Of a stretch of 64,000 nt of DNA, positions 1-12,658 are shown piece by piece (the stretch's first letter is position 1; each line of letters starts with the position of its first letter). Source of the DNA: Siphonodentalium dalli (lineage: Eukaryota > Mollusca > Scaphopoda > Gadilida > Siphonodentaliidae); NCBI GenBank assembly GCA_032622095.1, contig CP136067.1:49577899-49641898 (forward strand), given 5' to 3'. A program made the position numbers and the translations under genes. Under the pieces are notes generated by a model. It had not been told where the DNA came from and searched no databases. It was given only the letters and a program-made list of their open reading frames with translations.

Positions 1-958
1 TGTGTTGAATGGAAACTGAACATTAATTGCTCAAAAACTAAGATAGTGGTGTTCGGCGAGGGCAGAGATGAAAACTACACATTTAAAATAGGTGAAAACA
101 ATGTTGAAGTAGTTAAAAGTTACAAATACCTAGGGGTAACCTTTAATAATGAAAATCATTTTGCAGAGGAAAAAAGAAATGTTGCATTGAAGCAAAAAGA
201 GCTATGTTTTCTCTGATAGGCAAATCCAGAAAATACAAACTGCCATTAGATGTACTAATTGATGTATACAATAAATGTATCATACCTACATTAATATACG
301 GATGTGAAGTATGGGGATATGGATCAAATACAGGTATTCAAACAACTGAGCTCTGGTTTTTCAAATTTATCTTAGAGCTAAAAAAAAATAGACAACACCA
401 ACCGCAATGGTGTACGGGCAACTTGGAATTTTACCGGTTACAACTAAAATTAAACTGCGAATGCTTTATTTCTGGGAGCGCTTGATAAACGGCGAACAAT
501 GGAACTTATCGAATATCATATTCCATGCTATGCTAAATAAACATAAGGGTAAAAGGTCACTCAGGTGGATCTGCAATATTGAGAAAATCTTGAATGAAAT
601 TGGTATGTCATATATTTGGCACTATCAAAATACCTATGGGACACAATGGTTTAACAATGCAGTCTATTGAAGACTGAGTGATGCATATATCCAAACATGG
701 AAAGCCATATTGAACTCTTCTAACAAATACTCCTTTAATAGACTGATAAAAAGTGATTTTGGAATGGAACCATATTTCAAATTCCTACCTGAAAGAGATG
801 CAAAAACCTTGGCTAAATTTAGAACACGGAATCATATATTGCCCATTGAAACTGGGGGTTGGGGACATGTAGATGAACATGTTGCTATAAATTACAGGAT
901 CTGCAATTTGTGTGACACTGGAATTGGTGACGAATATCATATAATTATAGAATGCTAA
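1..958 (+). pseudogene. Decayed non-LTR retrotransposon (LINE) ORF2, C-terminal half
   Basis: This is the end of a LINE reverse transcriptase that enters from the left window edge. Frame 1 reads KSYKYLGVTF, the usual thumb-proximal motif (YLGv.f). The reading shifts near 190-204 to a frame with PTLIYGCEVWG, again near 407-480 to YGQLGILPVTTKIKLRMLYFW, and resumes at 710-958 with RNHILPIETGGWG and a zinc-ribbon-like end CNLC-x9-H-x4-C (RICNLC...DEYHIIIEC) before TAA at 956-958. These are standard C-terminal landmarks of CR1/Jockey/RTE-type LINEs. At least three frame changes mean it is not functional. The clade cannot be assigned from this fragment. No target-site duplication can be seen because the 5' side is outside the window. 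Confidence 0.85.
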
Positions 959-3067
959 TCCTTAAGCTATGTTAGAAACAGATTAATTGATAAATATTTC
1001 ATTTCGAAGCCCAGCATGTATAAGCTCTTTGAGCTTTTCACCCAAAACACTGACAAAATTAGACCAGTGACAAAATTACGCGAGAAATCTTTAAAAATCT
1101 ACAGGACCCAGTAAACCACAGGACAGTAGACAAATGCTGTAGTGTGTACATATATGTAAATCCATAGCTGACACTTATCAATGTTGTCCGAATTCTAAGA
1201 ATTGTGGCAAGCTTGTATAAATACTGAGATACTATCATACTGGTAGTACATGTAATTTAAAATGATAGAAATATTCTAATTACATAAACACAATATGAGT
1301 CTACATTCTTCTAACATGTATTATGGCATCCTAAGTTATTACTTGTACACTTAATAAACCATAAGTTTACATAATTATGTGGATCTAGAACCACTACTGT
1401 TAGTTTTAAGAATATTAAATATTCTTAAGAATAATATTCAACTTGAATGCTGAGTGAAATAGTAGGATAGATCAGTGTTAGGTGTCAGAGTTCAGAGATT
1501 GACATACCAGTACATGATGAGAACTTACCAAATAATTAAATAAAATAATTAAATTGATCACATGTATCAGCACCACTCATAGAGCCTTGTAGGCTAGTTG
1601 GCTATGTAATTACCAATGTGCATGCCATCCATCAGCTGTACCGAATATGGTACAAATAGTGAACTCGACAAGGGTTCAAACCAACTAAGTATATTTATAC
1701 ATGGACAATAACACACAGTCATAATTTATGCTATATCTTATATGTGATAATTTCAGGTAATGAATAAACTTTAATCCTGATATATATGCTTACATTTGGC
1801 TTCTCATCAAGTACTAATTCTAAATATGAAAATTTACCGCACTAAACTATTTATTTGTAGTGCAACACATGTTTTATGGCTGAGTGTATACACTGTCCAG
1901 TATTATGTGCATAATATGTGAATCACGCCTCATGTTAATATTGACAACATCATGGTATTGTTTATATATGTAAACTAGAAAGTTATATTATGATATGACA
2001 GTATCAGACTGAGAACAACGTTATTTCTCAAACATTATCATATTAATATATGATTTTTAAGTTATATGCTCAGAGTTAATAACCTGAAAACGAATATAAA
2101 TAAAAGAAAACAATGATTTATAATAATAAATAAATAAGGCATGGGGATCACACTGCTTGTGCATACATGTACTAGTATACCGATAAAATAATAACTACTA
2201 AGCATTCACGTCTAAGGGTCTCATAGCCATGCACCCAGCCAATTTTTACAACCGAATGAAATATATTTTGACATGCCAACATAGAAATAAGAATGGTCCT
2301 TTAGTGTTATCGATAAGACATAAGGAGCATTCTGAGGCATAAATTAGATAATAAATTAATTAATTAATTAAACATTCCAAAGTATTTAAGTTTTAAATTA
2401 AACGACTACAAATGTTGGAAAGTGAAATTGACAAGAAACTAAGATACAGCTTGTTACTTGTGTTCCTAACTACCTATAACCTAAAACTTAACATACTGTG
2501 CTGGGCGAATGACTGTGTGACCCAACACTGAAACAGAATTATTGAAATAATTATTTAGATATGTAAATAAGTGATACATATTTATAAGATATAAGTAAGT
2601 GATACATATTTATAAGACAGGTGGGCATAGCATTGAGTCAACAGGTTTAATACCAGTTTACTATCAAAGGATATAATTAATATCCTAAGTTTCTTAGAAA
2701 TGGAAAGGGCAATAGATTAAAATATTTAAAACACAATACATGTAGCAGTGTACCTTAGTGTCTTTATGGTAAAATACAACTTATAAGGGGGAAACCAACC
2801 ATAACTCAATGCCACCCCCACTCATCTATGCAACTCCCAAGTCGACATCCCTGTTGCTGTGGGTCGTCTTTTGACATGCACGTGTATACAACTACAGAAG
2901 AGAACTTACCTAGATGCATTATATAGTCGTTGCCCATGAGGGACTGGTGTTTGTTATAAATGTTTTTGATTCAGATCAAACTTTAAATCAAAAACCTTGC
3001 GACAAGAAAGAGACAAACATTTTTATGTTAACCGAACACATGTGACGTCAAAAAATGGAACAAATCC
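959..3067. other. Non-coding interval, no gene seen
   Basis: AT-rich DNA without a convincing ORF. It holds short AT-rich simple sequence (TAAT repeats near 2350-2372, AATAAATAAATAA near 2126) and a small direct repeat near 2567-2620 containing AAGTGATACATATTTATAAGA twice. Part may be the 3' UTR of the LINE remnant to the left. Confidence 0.7.
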
Positions 3068-4713
3068 ACGAATAGCCTCTTTCAAGTTTCTAACCAGTCT
3101 CGGTAAATTAGACAATTCATGACAATTACACAGGCACTAACAACATTATAATACCTACTCCGTGATTAGATAACTAATTCTCTTTTAATTTCTATCTGAT
3201 TCGAACAAACGGTGAATTAGGACAAGGAATAAACAAACACAGCGACATCAGGGCCACTAGACTCGGTCACGTGACGGGTAACGAAACACTCATAACAAAT
3301 AGCTAATTCTCGCTTCCGATGCTTATTTCTCGAAAACAACAAATATTATTGTTGTGCCATAATAGCGAAAGAAGAACTATATATTTCTTGTGTCCATTGA
3401 ACAAAACCGCTTTTAGAAATATAGTCCCGTATAAAGCTGATGCCTCGCACAAATTTCAATCTCTTACTTCTCACCCATTTTCGCGCTGGTGGCTTTTATT
3501 GATAACGCCAACACATTTAACCCAATTTCACCAGTAAGAAGCATTTGAGCTTTATTTAGAACATTTGTCCATCCGGTATAATAGACAAAAATTGAGAAAC
3601 ATATTCCTGAATGAATTTCAAAATATATCTTGCAAATGTGCGCACCTATCCACTCTCTGTGCCTTCAAATGTAATATTGGTAACGTTCGGACAACCGGCG
3701 AGGCATGATAACGCACACACAGTAATATAATATCGGCTAAATGTTGTAGCTTTATTCACATGGAACAAAGCCGAGAACGCTTACAAGCACTGAACGATTC
3801 TACTATCGGACAATATTGCAGGGATAGTCCTCCAAATGGAACAGATACATTTTTACGATATATTATCTATTTACAATAGAAACAAAGGAACGAATTCCCC
3901 GTTATATACACAAATAATTTGTGAAACATGTCATTATTAGAGTTGTGGGAAAACAGTTGTATTATAATGCAATCCAAACCTGATTTTGTCCAGAAAAAAC
4001 TTAATTGTTATGGAGCCCAATCGGGACCGATACATGTTTTTCGGGGCACTGATTATTGGTATTTTTTCGGCAAGGGGAGATGGTCAAAGTTGTAATTTGC
4101 AATTTCACCTCGCAGATAAAAATTCACAATTGAAAATACTCCATTTGTACCCCTCAAGTTGTAGTTATATATCCACCTAATCCCCCACGTTTCCCAATAG
4201 GTGGAAATGTCCACGTCACAATCGAAACTTGAAGAAAATATTATAATCTATATATATCAGACGACATAATTATATTATACTATAAAGAATGGCGGAAAGT
4301 CAAACTATCGGTGCAATCTCAACAACACATAATTATTCGGTCTGAAGTATCTGGCTGCTGCTGCCCCTTATGTCACCACGACCATACGGTACATTTGACT
4401 ACTCACCACAGATCCGAGTTACAATTGTTGCAGAATAGTTTATTCTTCCACCATTAGAAATGGTACATAGAATGGATCAATAAATACACGATACGATGCA
4501 TGCATACAAGACAATAGACAAAAGTGTGCATCCGATTAGGGACAAGACGGCCCACCCGTTATTCGCCCCCAGCGCACGCCCACGCTCTTAGAGTCGAACT
4601 CAGTATCCCTGGTTATACGATGGTAGCTCACAACGATATGCGCCATAGTTCAGTATCAGCTATGTTCAGATGCTAAATTGTGGAAAAGACAGTGTATAAC
4701 GTGCGGGTGCATC

Positions 4714-4989
4714 TCAACCGTTTACTCGGGAGAAATACCAGTTTTGTTCATTTAAAAAATTAACAAATTTACTCAGTTTCTTCAACATTGATATCTTTTT
4801 CGAGGAGAGCAAGATACGGAATTTGGCGCTATTAGGATATTTGTGGTATGCCTTCGGGATATACTGCTCTCTTTCGTGAGACATTTCTGTGCAATGAAAT
4901 ATATGATAGTGCAATTCATCTCCCAACAAGTTCTTATTACAAAGTTTACATGCTCTTTTGTTACGTGGCGTCCCATTCCAACGGACTGT
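4714..4989 (-). pseudogene. LINE ORF2 C-terminal fragment (zinc-ribbon end)
   Basis: Read on the minus strand from 4989, one open frame gives RWNGTPRNKRACKLC, then GDELHYHIFHC, followed by REQYIP and PNSAKFRILL. The CxxC-x9-H-x4-C arrangement preceded by a basic residue stretch is the usual C-terminal zinc-ribbon of LINE ORF2 proteins. The frame stays open to the stop at 4714. Upstream of 4989 no RT motif is recognisable, so this is a short 5'-truncated or eroded copy. It resembles the ends at 860-958 and 58142-58399 but is too short to classify. Confidence 0.7.
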
Positions 4990-6343
4990 TTCGATCGGTA
5001 ATTACTAGTTCTAAACCTGACTATGGTGCACGTCCGTTCACATATACATCACACACCATTTTATTCAATAACAAAATTACCATAGGTCCAGGTCGTTTGT
5101 TGAACTTGGTATCTGAACATTTCCTACAATGATAAATTAAATTCCTGTAATTTCCTCTAGAATATAGTCTAAAATGCATCCAATGAACATAAAGTCAAAC
5201 CTGTCACGAAATTGTCCTGTCATAGTTCTTCCAAGTTATAGCTGGCAAAACACTTCCGCTAGATAACATAGCTTTTTTACTGTGGATTGAGGTTATCAAT
5301 TGGTACCGATGCATAAAGAATACAGGGATGCGGTACTCGAATGACGTTAAGTGGCAACAAGCAAGACGGTACACCATTGATGACGTGGATATTTATATTT
5401 CGAAACACTGTAACCAGGTCTGGCACATCCTGAACTGATTACTTATAGTTATATTTATCGATAAGAGTTTAATGTGGATATCGCCGTTTCGTGAATTGGT
5501 AGAAGGTGCATAACGAACATAACGTATTTTACAAAAACGAACCAAACACAGCGTCGCAGAAGATTGTACCATGCATGCTTGTTTCTCCGTGCATGTGAAT
5601 GATTAATCATGGTGCCATACATGTATGTCACGGTAAGGAAGTCAATTAGTACTGGCATTGGTATGGATATTGCAATTGTATTGGGTATAAAATAATAAAT
5701 ATTAATTGAGGACCAATGTCCGAAAACGCTTCTATCAATTAATATTGATTTTATTTCGAATAATTTATTATAAAATGAGATGATTTGATGGGACACTTTA
5801 TTGTTCTATTTTAGAACGGACCATTCAGGCCATACCATATAGCGATAGAGATCTTTATGGTGTTCCCATAGCTATGCTGCGAACGTCAAATGACACATAT
5901 ATTAATGTTTGTATTGTTTTATTACATAGTTATAAGCGACAATGAGTCTAATTAACGTTTATTTGTGACAAAATTGCACAATAACATTTCTGGTTCTGTT
6001 AACAGTAACACTATTGTTCGTTAGATAAACGACCACACGTTTTTAGACCAGAATATATTCGATTATAATCCATATTAATCGATAGAAGCATTTCTTGACA
6101 TGGGTCTTTGATTCATATCTAATATTTTATACCCCGGTGACTATATAACACATGTTTACACGGAGATAGACCATCTTTAATGTTACTTAGAATGGCTTAG
6201 TTGTGCGATTATTGAGTAAAAAAGCTTGCGCAAAAGGCCGCACAGAATTATATATGGATAACGTTCATTTGCTTGCCACATTGTTGAGATTGCAACATGC
6301 ATGGCTGTGTATAAGTGAGATCACCGAGTCGCGGCTATATTCA

Positions 6344-6511
6344 ATTCATGAAGCCCCCTCCCCATTCCGCGGTTTAAGTGCTACAGGTCAAAGTTCTGGT
6401 GGTGCATTCGATGTATATGGAATCGTGAATATTCAAAAGTTCCATATATGGAATGCACCTCCAGAACTTTGACCTGTGGCACTTAAACCGCGGAACGGGG
6501 GCTGGATGAAT
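6344..6511. mobile_element. Foldback/MITE-like perfect hairpin element (copy 1)
   Basis: Two inverted arms of about 70-75 bases (starting ATTCAT..AGCCCCC, with CCGCGGTTTAAGTG and CAGGTCAAAGTTCTGG inside) flank a spacer of roughly 20 bases (GTGAATATTCAAAAG). Only scattered mismatches break the pairing. The left flank is TTCAA and the right flank CCAA, so no clear target-site duplication can be named. A non-autonomous DNA transposon is the likeliest explanation. Short ORFs crossing it are by-products of the palindrome. Confidence 0.75.
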
Positions 6512-6834
6512 CCAACATGGCCGCGATTTTTAACGATACCACTTGAATATAACTATAATAGTTGAACTTAGGATTCGCCAAACATGATAATACTTTGTCT
6601 TATTAATTAGATATGACATTTTTGTCCAGAACGGCCTGTTATCGAACTTTGTGTGAATATCGCTTCAATTTGCAATTAAACCGAATAATATCATTTTATC
6701 ACACATCCGAGTAATATAGTTTTCACGACGCGATAATTTATCTACTTCACTACTAAATAACGTGTATATCGATATGGTGACGTCACTCATATGAAAGAGT
6801 TGCCAGTTACTAAGAGGCAATCTAATTAATAATT

Positions 6835-6971
6835 AGGATATTACTTGGTTGGCTTGATAGTATATAGGCCTGATATCAACCATCGATAACCTCGGCCTTT
6901 GGTCTCAGGCTGATATGAGATTACCTCGGGCTGATATGGGGCCTAATATCAAACCAACCAAGTAATATCCT
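6835..6971. mobile_element. MITE-like inverted repeat element (copy 1)
   Basis: The arms AGGATATTACTTGGTTGG..TTGATA and TATCAAACCAACCAAGTAATATCCT match over 25 bases with one mismatch. The interior carries repeated subsections (GGCCTGATATCA, CAGGCTGATATGAG, GGGCTGATATGGGGCC). Length is 137 bases with no coding capacity. It looks like a non-autonomous DNA transposon or snapback repeat. Confidence 0.65.
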
Positions 6972-8784
6972 CTAAATAGTCCCTGGTGGACAAGCATCGC
7001 ATTTTGCACGGAGAAGTGTATTATGTGTACATCAATAATGTACTGATATTTCAGTCTTCCGACATTTGATTATCACTTGGATAGTATCGGTATTAGAATT
7101 GGAATGAAGCTTTCGTTAGATGTACATGCATGTGTACTTCAAAATGTATAAAAAATAGTCCCCATGCAATACATTAAATTGGTATGACTATACGCACACA
7201 TTTGGGTTCTTTCAGAAGCATATATATAGTTATGCATGTTGTTAATAATAAACACATCCCTGGGCATATATCTAGAAATTATAATAAAGAATGATTGTGT
7301 AACTTAATAAGATACTTTAATCAGTTAAGTAAAGAACTGTCGATCGTTTGATAACATGCGTGAGTATGAAACTGACAACGTTTCGATCCATTTATTCGCT
7401 TCCCCGCACTTTCCTGAGTAGATTGTTCGTAGGACACCATATGTACACTTCTTTTGAGAATTTGGTAGTGATGACTCTGTCATTGCGACATATATAACCT
7501 GTGGAAGATATAAAAATCATTCTCAAGTAAGAAAATAGTCAACTCATTATATCCGCTGGCTAAAATGGATCGAAACTGATGTGAAAATGTGAGTATCCGT
7601 GTGTGACGTGAGCGTTACCCGCAGTTTGGGCGTTACCTTTTTTTATTTAACTAGGCTTGTTGTTAACAATTTGCCAACAAGTGCATATTAAAAATATTCC
7701 AGAGACATTTTGTTTCTCGTGCACTATTTAAATGAATAGTTTAGCTCCGTTTAGCGGCTGTATTGGCAATTAAAGTTATTTTTTTTTAGCGCAATCGCAA
7801 TTTTCTATACGTCGACAATAGGCAAGTTAAACTAGTTGGGAAGGCATCACGAATAACTCGAAACATCTAATGGAAATTATTCTAATCCTTCCATTTAATT
7901 TTTTTACTCAGCCTTCTCTCCGGTGGGTCTACTAGTGGTCAATTGAACAACAAAGTTATACAGAACTCAGTACTTACTTTGAGGTGATAAATCCGTCGGC
8001 CATTTGTACACTAAAAATAGTAACCACGTGACCAAGTTTGGTGGCCCTGGACATTGCATGAGAATAAAAGCACATCGGTGATACTGGGTGCAATTTATCT
8101 GATCTTCGATTTTGAAGAACCCCCGATTCCTACCGAAAGATATTCGGCATTACTCGGTTTGACGTCTGGGTGTATTCTGCACATACTCCGAACAGATCCC
8201 CAATTTGTAACATACCCGAGCTACGGGACATAACTCTAATCCATACATGCCAAGTTTCATCAAGACATTTCGCCGTATTGAAGGAACAAACACCACAGTC
8301 AAGTCGAAACGTGAAATGTGTACCTATTTAAGCACTGTATAAATAGGTAGTGATTGGTAGTGCAGTGAACACGAGTATAGCATGTTGGAATTGATGTTTT
8401 CAATAGTAGACTATACTTCTACTATGTCGGCACTTAATGATTAAAACAATTTATTTATTTACTTTGTGCGCTTATTTTTTTATTATTTTTTTTTAAAGGC
8501 TTTTTCGTAACGTCTGGTGGCGTTCTACACCACCGTAACTGACTGTTCTGTGTCTGTTCAAAGTCAAACTATAGACGTATATAAATATCGTCTGCATGAT
8601 TGTTAAAAAACAATTTTCATTCATGATTGATTGACATTCAATAATTAATTAATTGTTAATTCGTCTTTATTATATATACGGTATTTTTATAATCGCAGAG
8701 TACACAAATAAATGTAAATTATAACATCAAATAAAACACACAACGGCAGTCAACATCAACAAAAACAACAGCGAAGTATACTCA

Positions 8785-8862
8785 GATCTCCGATGTTGAA
8801 GATCCCCCGGAGATACCCGAATCGGCTCGGCAATATTCGGGGGATCTTCAAAATCGAAGATC
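8785..8862. repeat. Hairpin repeat with 25-base arms (copy 1)
   Basis: GATCTCCGATGTTGAAGATC and its near-complement GATCTTCAAAATCGAAGATC face each other around a GC-rich centre (CCCCCGG...CGGGGG), giving a 78-base hairpin. A diverged direct relative (GATCTTCGATTTTGAAGAAC) lies at 8101-8160, so the motif is repeated within the unit. It is not associated with a gene. Confidence 0.6.
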
Positions 8863-9393
8863 CGCGTCCTTGCATACTGGGTCACCAAGCGAGCAAGTGG
8901 ACCGAATCATGTTTTTCACGTTCATGTCAGAATGACGCGACGTTTTATTGCAGCAGCCCGGTGTGCACTGAGGGGGCGATCAAAGAAGTACCTCTTTTTA
9001 ATGTGATGTTATGCCAGTAATCGATGCGTATTTTCAGAAATGTAGAACATTGTATGCATTTGCGGGGGCTCCATCCCATTCACAGCCAACTCATTCGGCA
9101 TTAAATGACAACTATAGCTACCGTAGGGCGTAGGCTTTGTGTCCGTATATAGCATATAACTTGACATGGGCTTGAACTGGTCATGCTCGCCCAGCGTCGA
9201 TCTCTACTCTTGGCGCACCGGACCAGCTCAGCAAAATGCCCTGCCATATAAATACGCGCTTAATAATAACCACATATATGACGTCATCGTCATCCATCAT
9301 TCATCGGACCTCCAGAGAGCTTGGATCGCCACCTCTTATGATGAACTCGCCACCGCTAATCCCAATTAGTATCACTAGTATGCATGTCACGCA

Positions 9394-9973
9394 TTGTCTG
9401 AGCTGGTCACTCCACGCTTACAAAGGCGGATACCAGTTGATTCTAGCAAAGCCCTTTTCAGGGCTCTCTATCGGGAGGGGACTGGAAAATACCAGATCAG
9501 CGCGGAAGCCTCGCTGAAGGAAAAAGAAAACACCATCAAGGAAAAAAAGAGATGCCGAGAGACTAGCAGCATGGAAAGTGAAAAAGTCGACGGAAACTCC
9601 ACCAGTCAACTCCACCCACGCAGTCGATATCCAGGCCCAGTCTGTCCAGGAGATGGAATCACCACAACCATCACCACCACGGCCAGACGAGGATACTGAA
9701 GACGAAAACGAGGACCCCTCTGACTTCGTCCCGAAGACTCCGGAGTGTACCGAGCCGGAGCCTTCACCCTCAACCCAAGCAGAAACCGCCGGAACCATGA
9801 GAGGAACCGTCAAGAAACCGATAAAAATAATGACCTTCAATTCAATTGCTGAAATTTTCGACACCCTTCCACCGCCGACCTCACATCTTCCTTCGCCACC
9901 ATCATCTTCCACTTCACCACCACCGAAGAAAAGAAAGGAAGAAAAGAAAAAGAATAAACCAAGCAACAGCTAG
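9394..9973 (+). CDS. Unrecognised ORF pair, Pro/Ser/Glu-rich, possibly retroelement ORF1 (copy 1)
   Basis: Two overlapping plus-strand frames are open here. The first (9394-9699) has a basic, helix-prone part with ALYREGTGKYQISAEASLKEK. The second (9578-9973, 131 codons) is rich in Pro, Ser, Thr and Glu (SPPRPDEDTEDENEDP) and ends in a Lys-rich tail (PPPKKRKEEKKKNKP) that could act as a nuclear signal. Local GC content is higher than in the surroundings. About 370 bases further on lies an (ATG)n stretch (10349-10364), a common LINE 3' terminus, so this may be the remnant of a retroelement ORF1. No domain is recognised and it may not be expressed. Confidence 0.3.
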
Positions 9974-10348
9974 AGTCCAACTTCACCTGACCCACCTGAG
10001 CCACGGCCTAGACAATCGTTGGTACTTACAAGACCAAATAAAAAATCAAGTCAGGGCCTAAGGGCGATCTTCGGATGAGCCCATCATCATCCTCGTGCCG
10101 CCCTTCGGGCGAACACGCAAATCCTTACACAACAACCACATATATGATATATATAAATCAAGTTAATTAAATGACTAAAACTGAATACATCCTAGAAAGA
10201 TCTAAAATGAACACGGAAATTAATTAAATGTATTATGATTATATTATGCGTGATGGTGCACACGTGACTGTAGGCCTATATATTATTTGTATATAATTAT
10301 TTGTAATTTGTCTAGAATGTCTTATATATAGATGTTAGACAATAAATA
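9974..10348 (+). other. Probable 3' UTR and (ATG)n tail of a retroelement (copy 1)
   Basis: No ORF. A GC-rich stretch near 10075-10110 (GTGCCGCCCTTCGGGCGA, able to form a small hairpin) is followed by AT-rich DNA and ends in GACAATAAATATGATGATGA around 10337-10364. A short ATG-repeat tail after an AATAAA is typical of several LINE 3' ends. A different LINE fragment begins immediately afterwards. Confidence 0.4.
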
Positions 10349-11535
10349 TGATGATGATGATGATCGATATATGCAACTCATATGCTCTGAATTGGCGATT
10401 TATGTTCTCGAACACCAAAAGTATTGTTGTTGTATTCAACGAGTCGGTGCATCAACACGAGCGCAGCAACAGAACTTGGACAATCGGAGACCAAACGCTC
10501 CCTGAGACGACAGACTGTGTGCATTTAGGGATAAAACAGTACAAGTTCAAGAATAGTAATATCAGGGCCTCTGATATTTCTGATAAGCTTAGAAAAACAT
10601 TATTCGCAATTGCTGGAAGAAATATCACGAAACAATGCACTCCGCCCACGATGACCTCTCTCTTAAAAACTATTGTTCTGCCAAAATGTCTCTATGGGTG
10701 TGAAAGTCTGACCTCTACTGATTCCAATGTTTACTGTGTGGAGAAAGCTTATCGCTCGTGTGTTAAACATATAACTCGGACTCCTACTGTTATTTCAATG
10801 AGCCTGTTAGGTCTTATGCCACTCGAAAACGAAATTCACATAAATAAACTTTCATTCCTCGCTGATCTAATTTACCTTCCCGACGGGAATTTTCTTATAT
10901 ATATTCTTCTTACACAGCCTCTTCGGACGTGCGACAACAGGGTTTGTTTCAGACATTACACAGTTACTTCGGCAATACAATCTGCACGCGTATCTGGATA
11001 CTTTCGTGGCGACGGGCGAATTTCCTTCTAAATCAGCATGGAAGCACCTCTGCAAATCAACAGTACAGTCCCAATATGTTATACAATGGAAAACTACAGT
11101 GGACCGAGATATCTCACTTAATTTGTTCGCATTGTCATTTTGGAGTATTTGGACATTGCTGAAAAGGCACCCTAGCGCGTCTCAAGCTCTGAAAAACTCG
11201 CTTTACTGCTCAACAGAACTAGGGCCTATACATTTTATAATGATCGCACGTGTCGCGCTTGTTGTAACGTGATTCAGAATGACATACTACACGCCCTTCG
11301 TTATTGTACAGCAGCCAATTCACTTGCGCTTCGGAATTCGTTCTGAGAATATATTATTGATCAGGTTGGTCTCTCGACCTTTCTGTACATGGATTCTGGA
11401 GATGATATGTCTCTGTTAGCCCTGCTTCTGGGCGGTGAGCCAATTAACTCACCCGCCGAACTTGACAATAATATAGAAACTATAATTCTCGACATGGCTC
11501 ACTTCATTTATGTTATGTGTCATCTGATTCAGTAA
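10349..11535 (+). pseudogene. LINE ORF2 C-terminal fragment, same family as the element at 27.8-32.0 kb (copy 1)
   Basis: The first frame (to about 10900) reads WRFMFSNTKSIVVVFNE, TTDCVHLGIKQ, PKCLYGCESL and LLGLMPLENEIHINKLSFL. These match, motif by motif, the minus-strand element at 27795-31796 (FNFSNTKSKVVIFNE, VVTECTHLGIIQ, PRAMYGSEL, LLGLMPIEREIHIRKLSFL). After a frameshift the reading continues with FVSDITQLLRQYNLHAYL and FPSKSAWKHL. After a second shift it gives the zinc-ribbon CRACC...H-x4-C (near 11248-11305) and ends at TAA 11533-11535. The palm domain (YxDD) is absent, so the copy is 5'-truncated and dead. Confidence 0.85.
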
Positions 11536-11839
11536 CAATTACTTTATGTAAATAAATATGTGTTTGCGCATAAAACAAAATCGCATTCGCATGGACGGGT
11601 CTCTTCAAGATATGACGCCTTCGATCAGCCACGCAACGGTTCTGTTTTCTTAAACATATCCATTTGCTGCATAATATATATTTCCATGTATGTATATTTT
11701 CTTCTCCTACAAGGAGGTATACAATAAAATATAACTACTCGTTCACGCCTCATTGATATCTTCCCTTTTCTGCGTGCAGAAATTATTTTCCGCCTAATTT
11801 ACTACGTTCAAACGTCGGAAATTATATTTGCAGTGGTAA

Positions 11840-12167
11840 CTTTATTCATCAAACGAATTCCAGAAACAAGACAGTACATTTTGAAAGGGAAAGTATAACA
11901 ATAATGCAGGGTCTATGTCACTCTATTTTCGCAGAATTTTAAACAAATTCCCATTATTTAACTATACTTTCAAGTTCACTTCTTGGTACAGAGAAAATTA
12001 ATAATTCAAGTTTTTCTGTAATACTCTATCGGATATCTATGCATATTTATTTGTTCAAGCCAACATTTTTGAACTTTACTCTCGATTATTGTCAATCAGC
12101 AAGCCGGTCAAAATTTACTGCCAGCCGCAGACACGTCTTGGTTTTGGAATTCGTTTGATGAATAAAG
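11840..12167. mobile_element. TIR element, about 33-base inverted ends (copy 1)
   Basis: CTTTATTCATCAAACGAATT at the left is answered by AATTCGTTTGATGAATAAAG at the right, and the pairing continues inward to ~33 bases with two mismatches. The total is 328 bases with no ORF, consistent with a non-autonomous DNA transposon. No target-site duplication is obvious at the edges. Confidence 0.55.
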
Positions 12168-12658
12168 ATGGAAAATTGGCCACAAACACATCTGATGAAT
12201 TAAAAAAGGTATGAGTGGCGGAACATATATGGGCATTTATAGATTATTTTTTTTTTTTTAAATAATTTTTATTGAAAGAGTCAGATGATTTTACGTGCAA
12301 ATTGAATGGTTGTACATGTTGGATACAACATAACTATAATATTCATCTGATACATACATTCAGGTATACACTCATTCACGCACTCACGCTTGCACTCTTA
12401 CTTACATCAACCGGCATTCAGTGGCTCTAAACAGGCTATCGGGAAATCTTTGATATTGTAATTTAAATCATGATATACAACCGAGAATGATTTGAATTTT
12501 TTTATTTTTCATTTTTTGTTTCGGTTTAGCACGACACTCAACTGAAGGGTGACTATAATTACTATAATTGAAGAGAGTAAGAGGTAGAACGGAATCATAA
12601 TTATTAAAGGAAAAAGCGCGAGTCTGATGAGTATATATCAAGAAATGTATGCTTTTTA
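12168..12658 (-). other. Possible minus-strand retroposon 3' end (poly-A) (copy 1)
   Basis: On the minus strand, AATAAAAATTATTTAAAAAA with a run of about 12 A (plus strand 12246-12276) looks like a polyadenylation signal followed by a poly-A tail. That suggests the 3' end of an L1-like element or a processed transcript running in from the right. The 400 bases upstream on that strand hold no recognisable protein. Confidence 0.35.

Noticed and set aside
4560-4610. Possible tRNA B-box (GAGTTCGACTC on the minus strand)
   Set aside because: No matching A-box at a suitable distance and no cloverleaf could be drawn.
5455-5796. 113-codon minus-strand open frame (and its copy at 16557-16898)
   Set aside because: AT-rich, no domain, no promoter or splice context; present twice only because of the 11.1-kb duplication.
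9418-9966. 182-codon minus-strand frame rich in Ser, Gly and Phe
   Set aside because: Antisense shadow of the Pro/Ser/Glu-rich plus-strand ORF; composition is dictated by the opposite strand.
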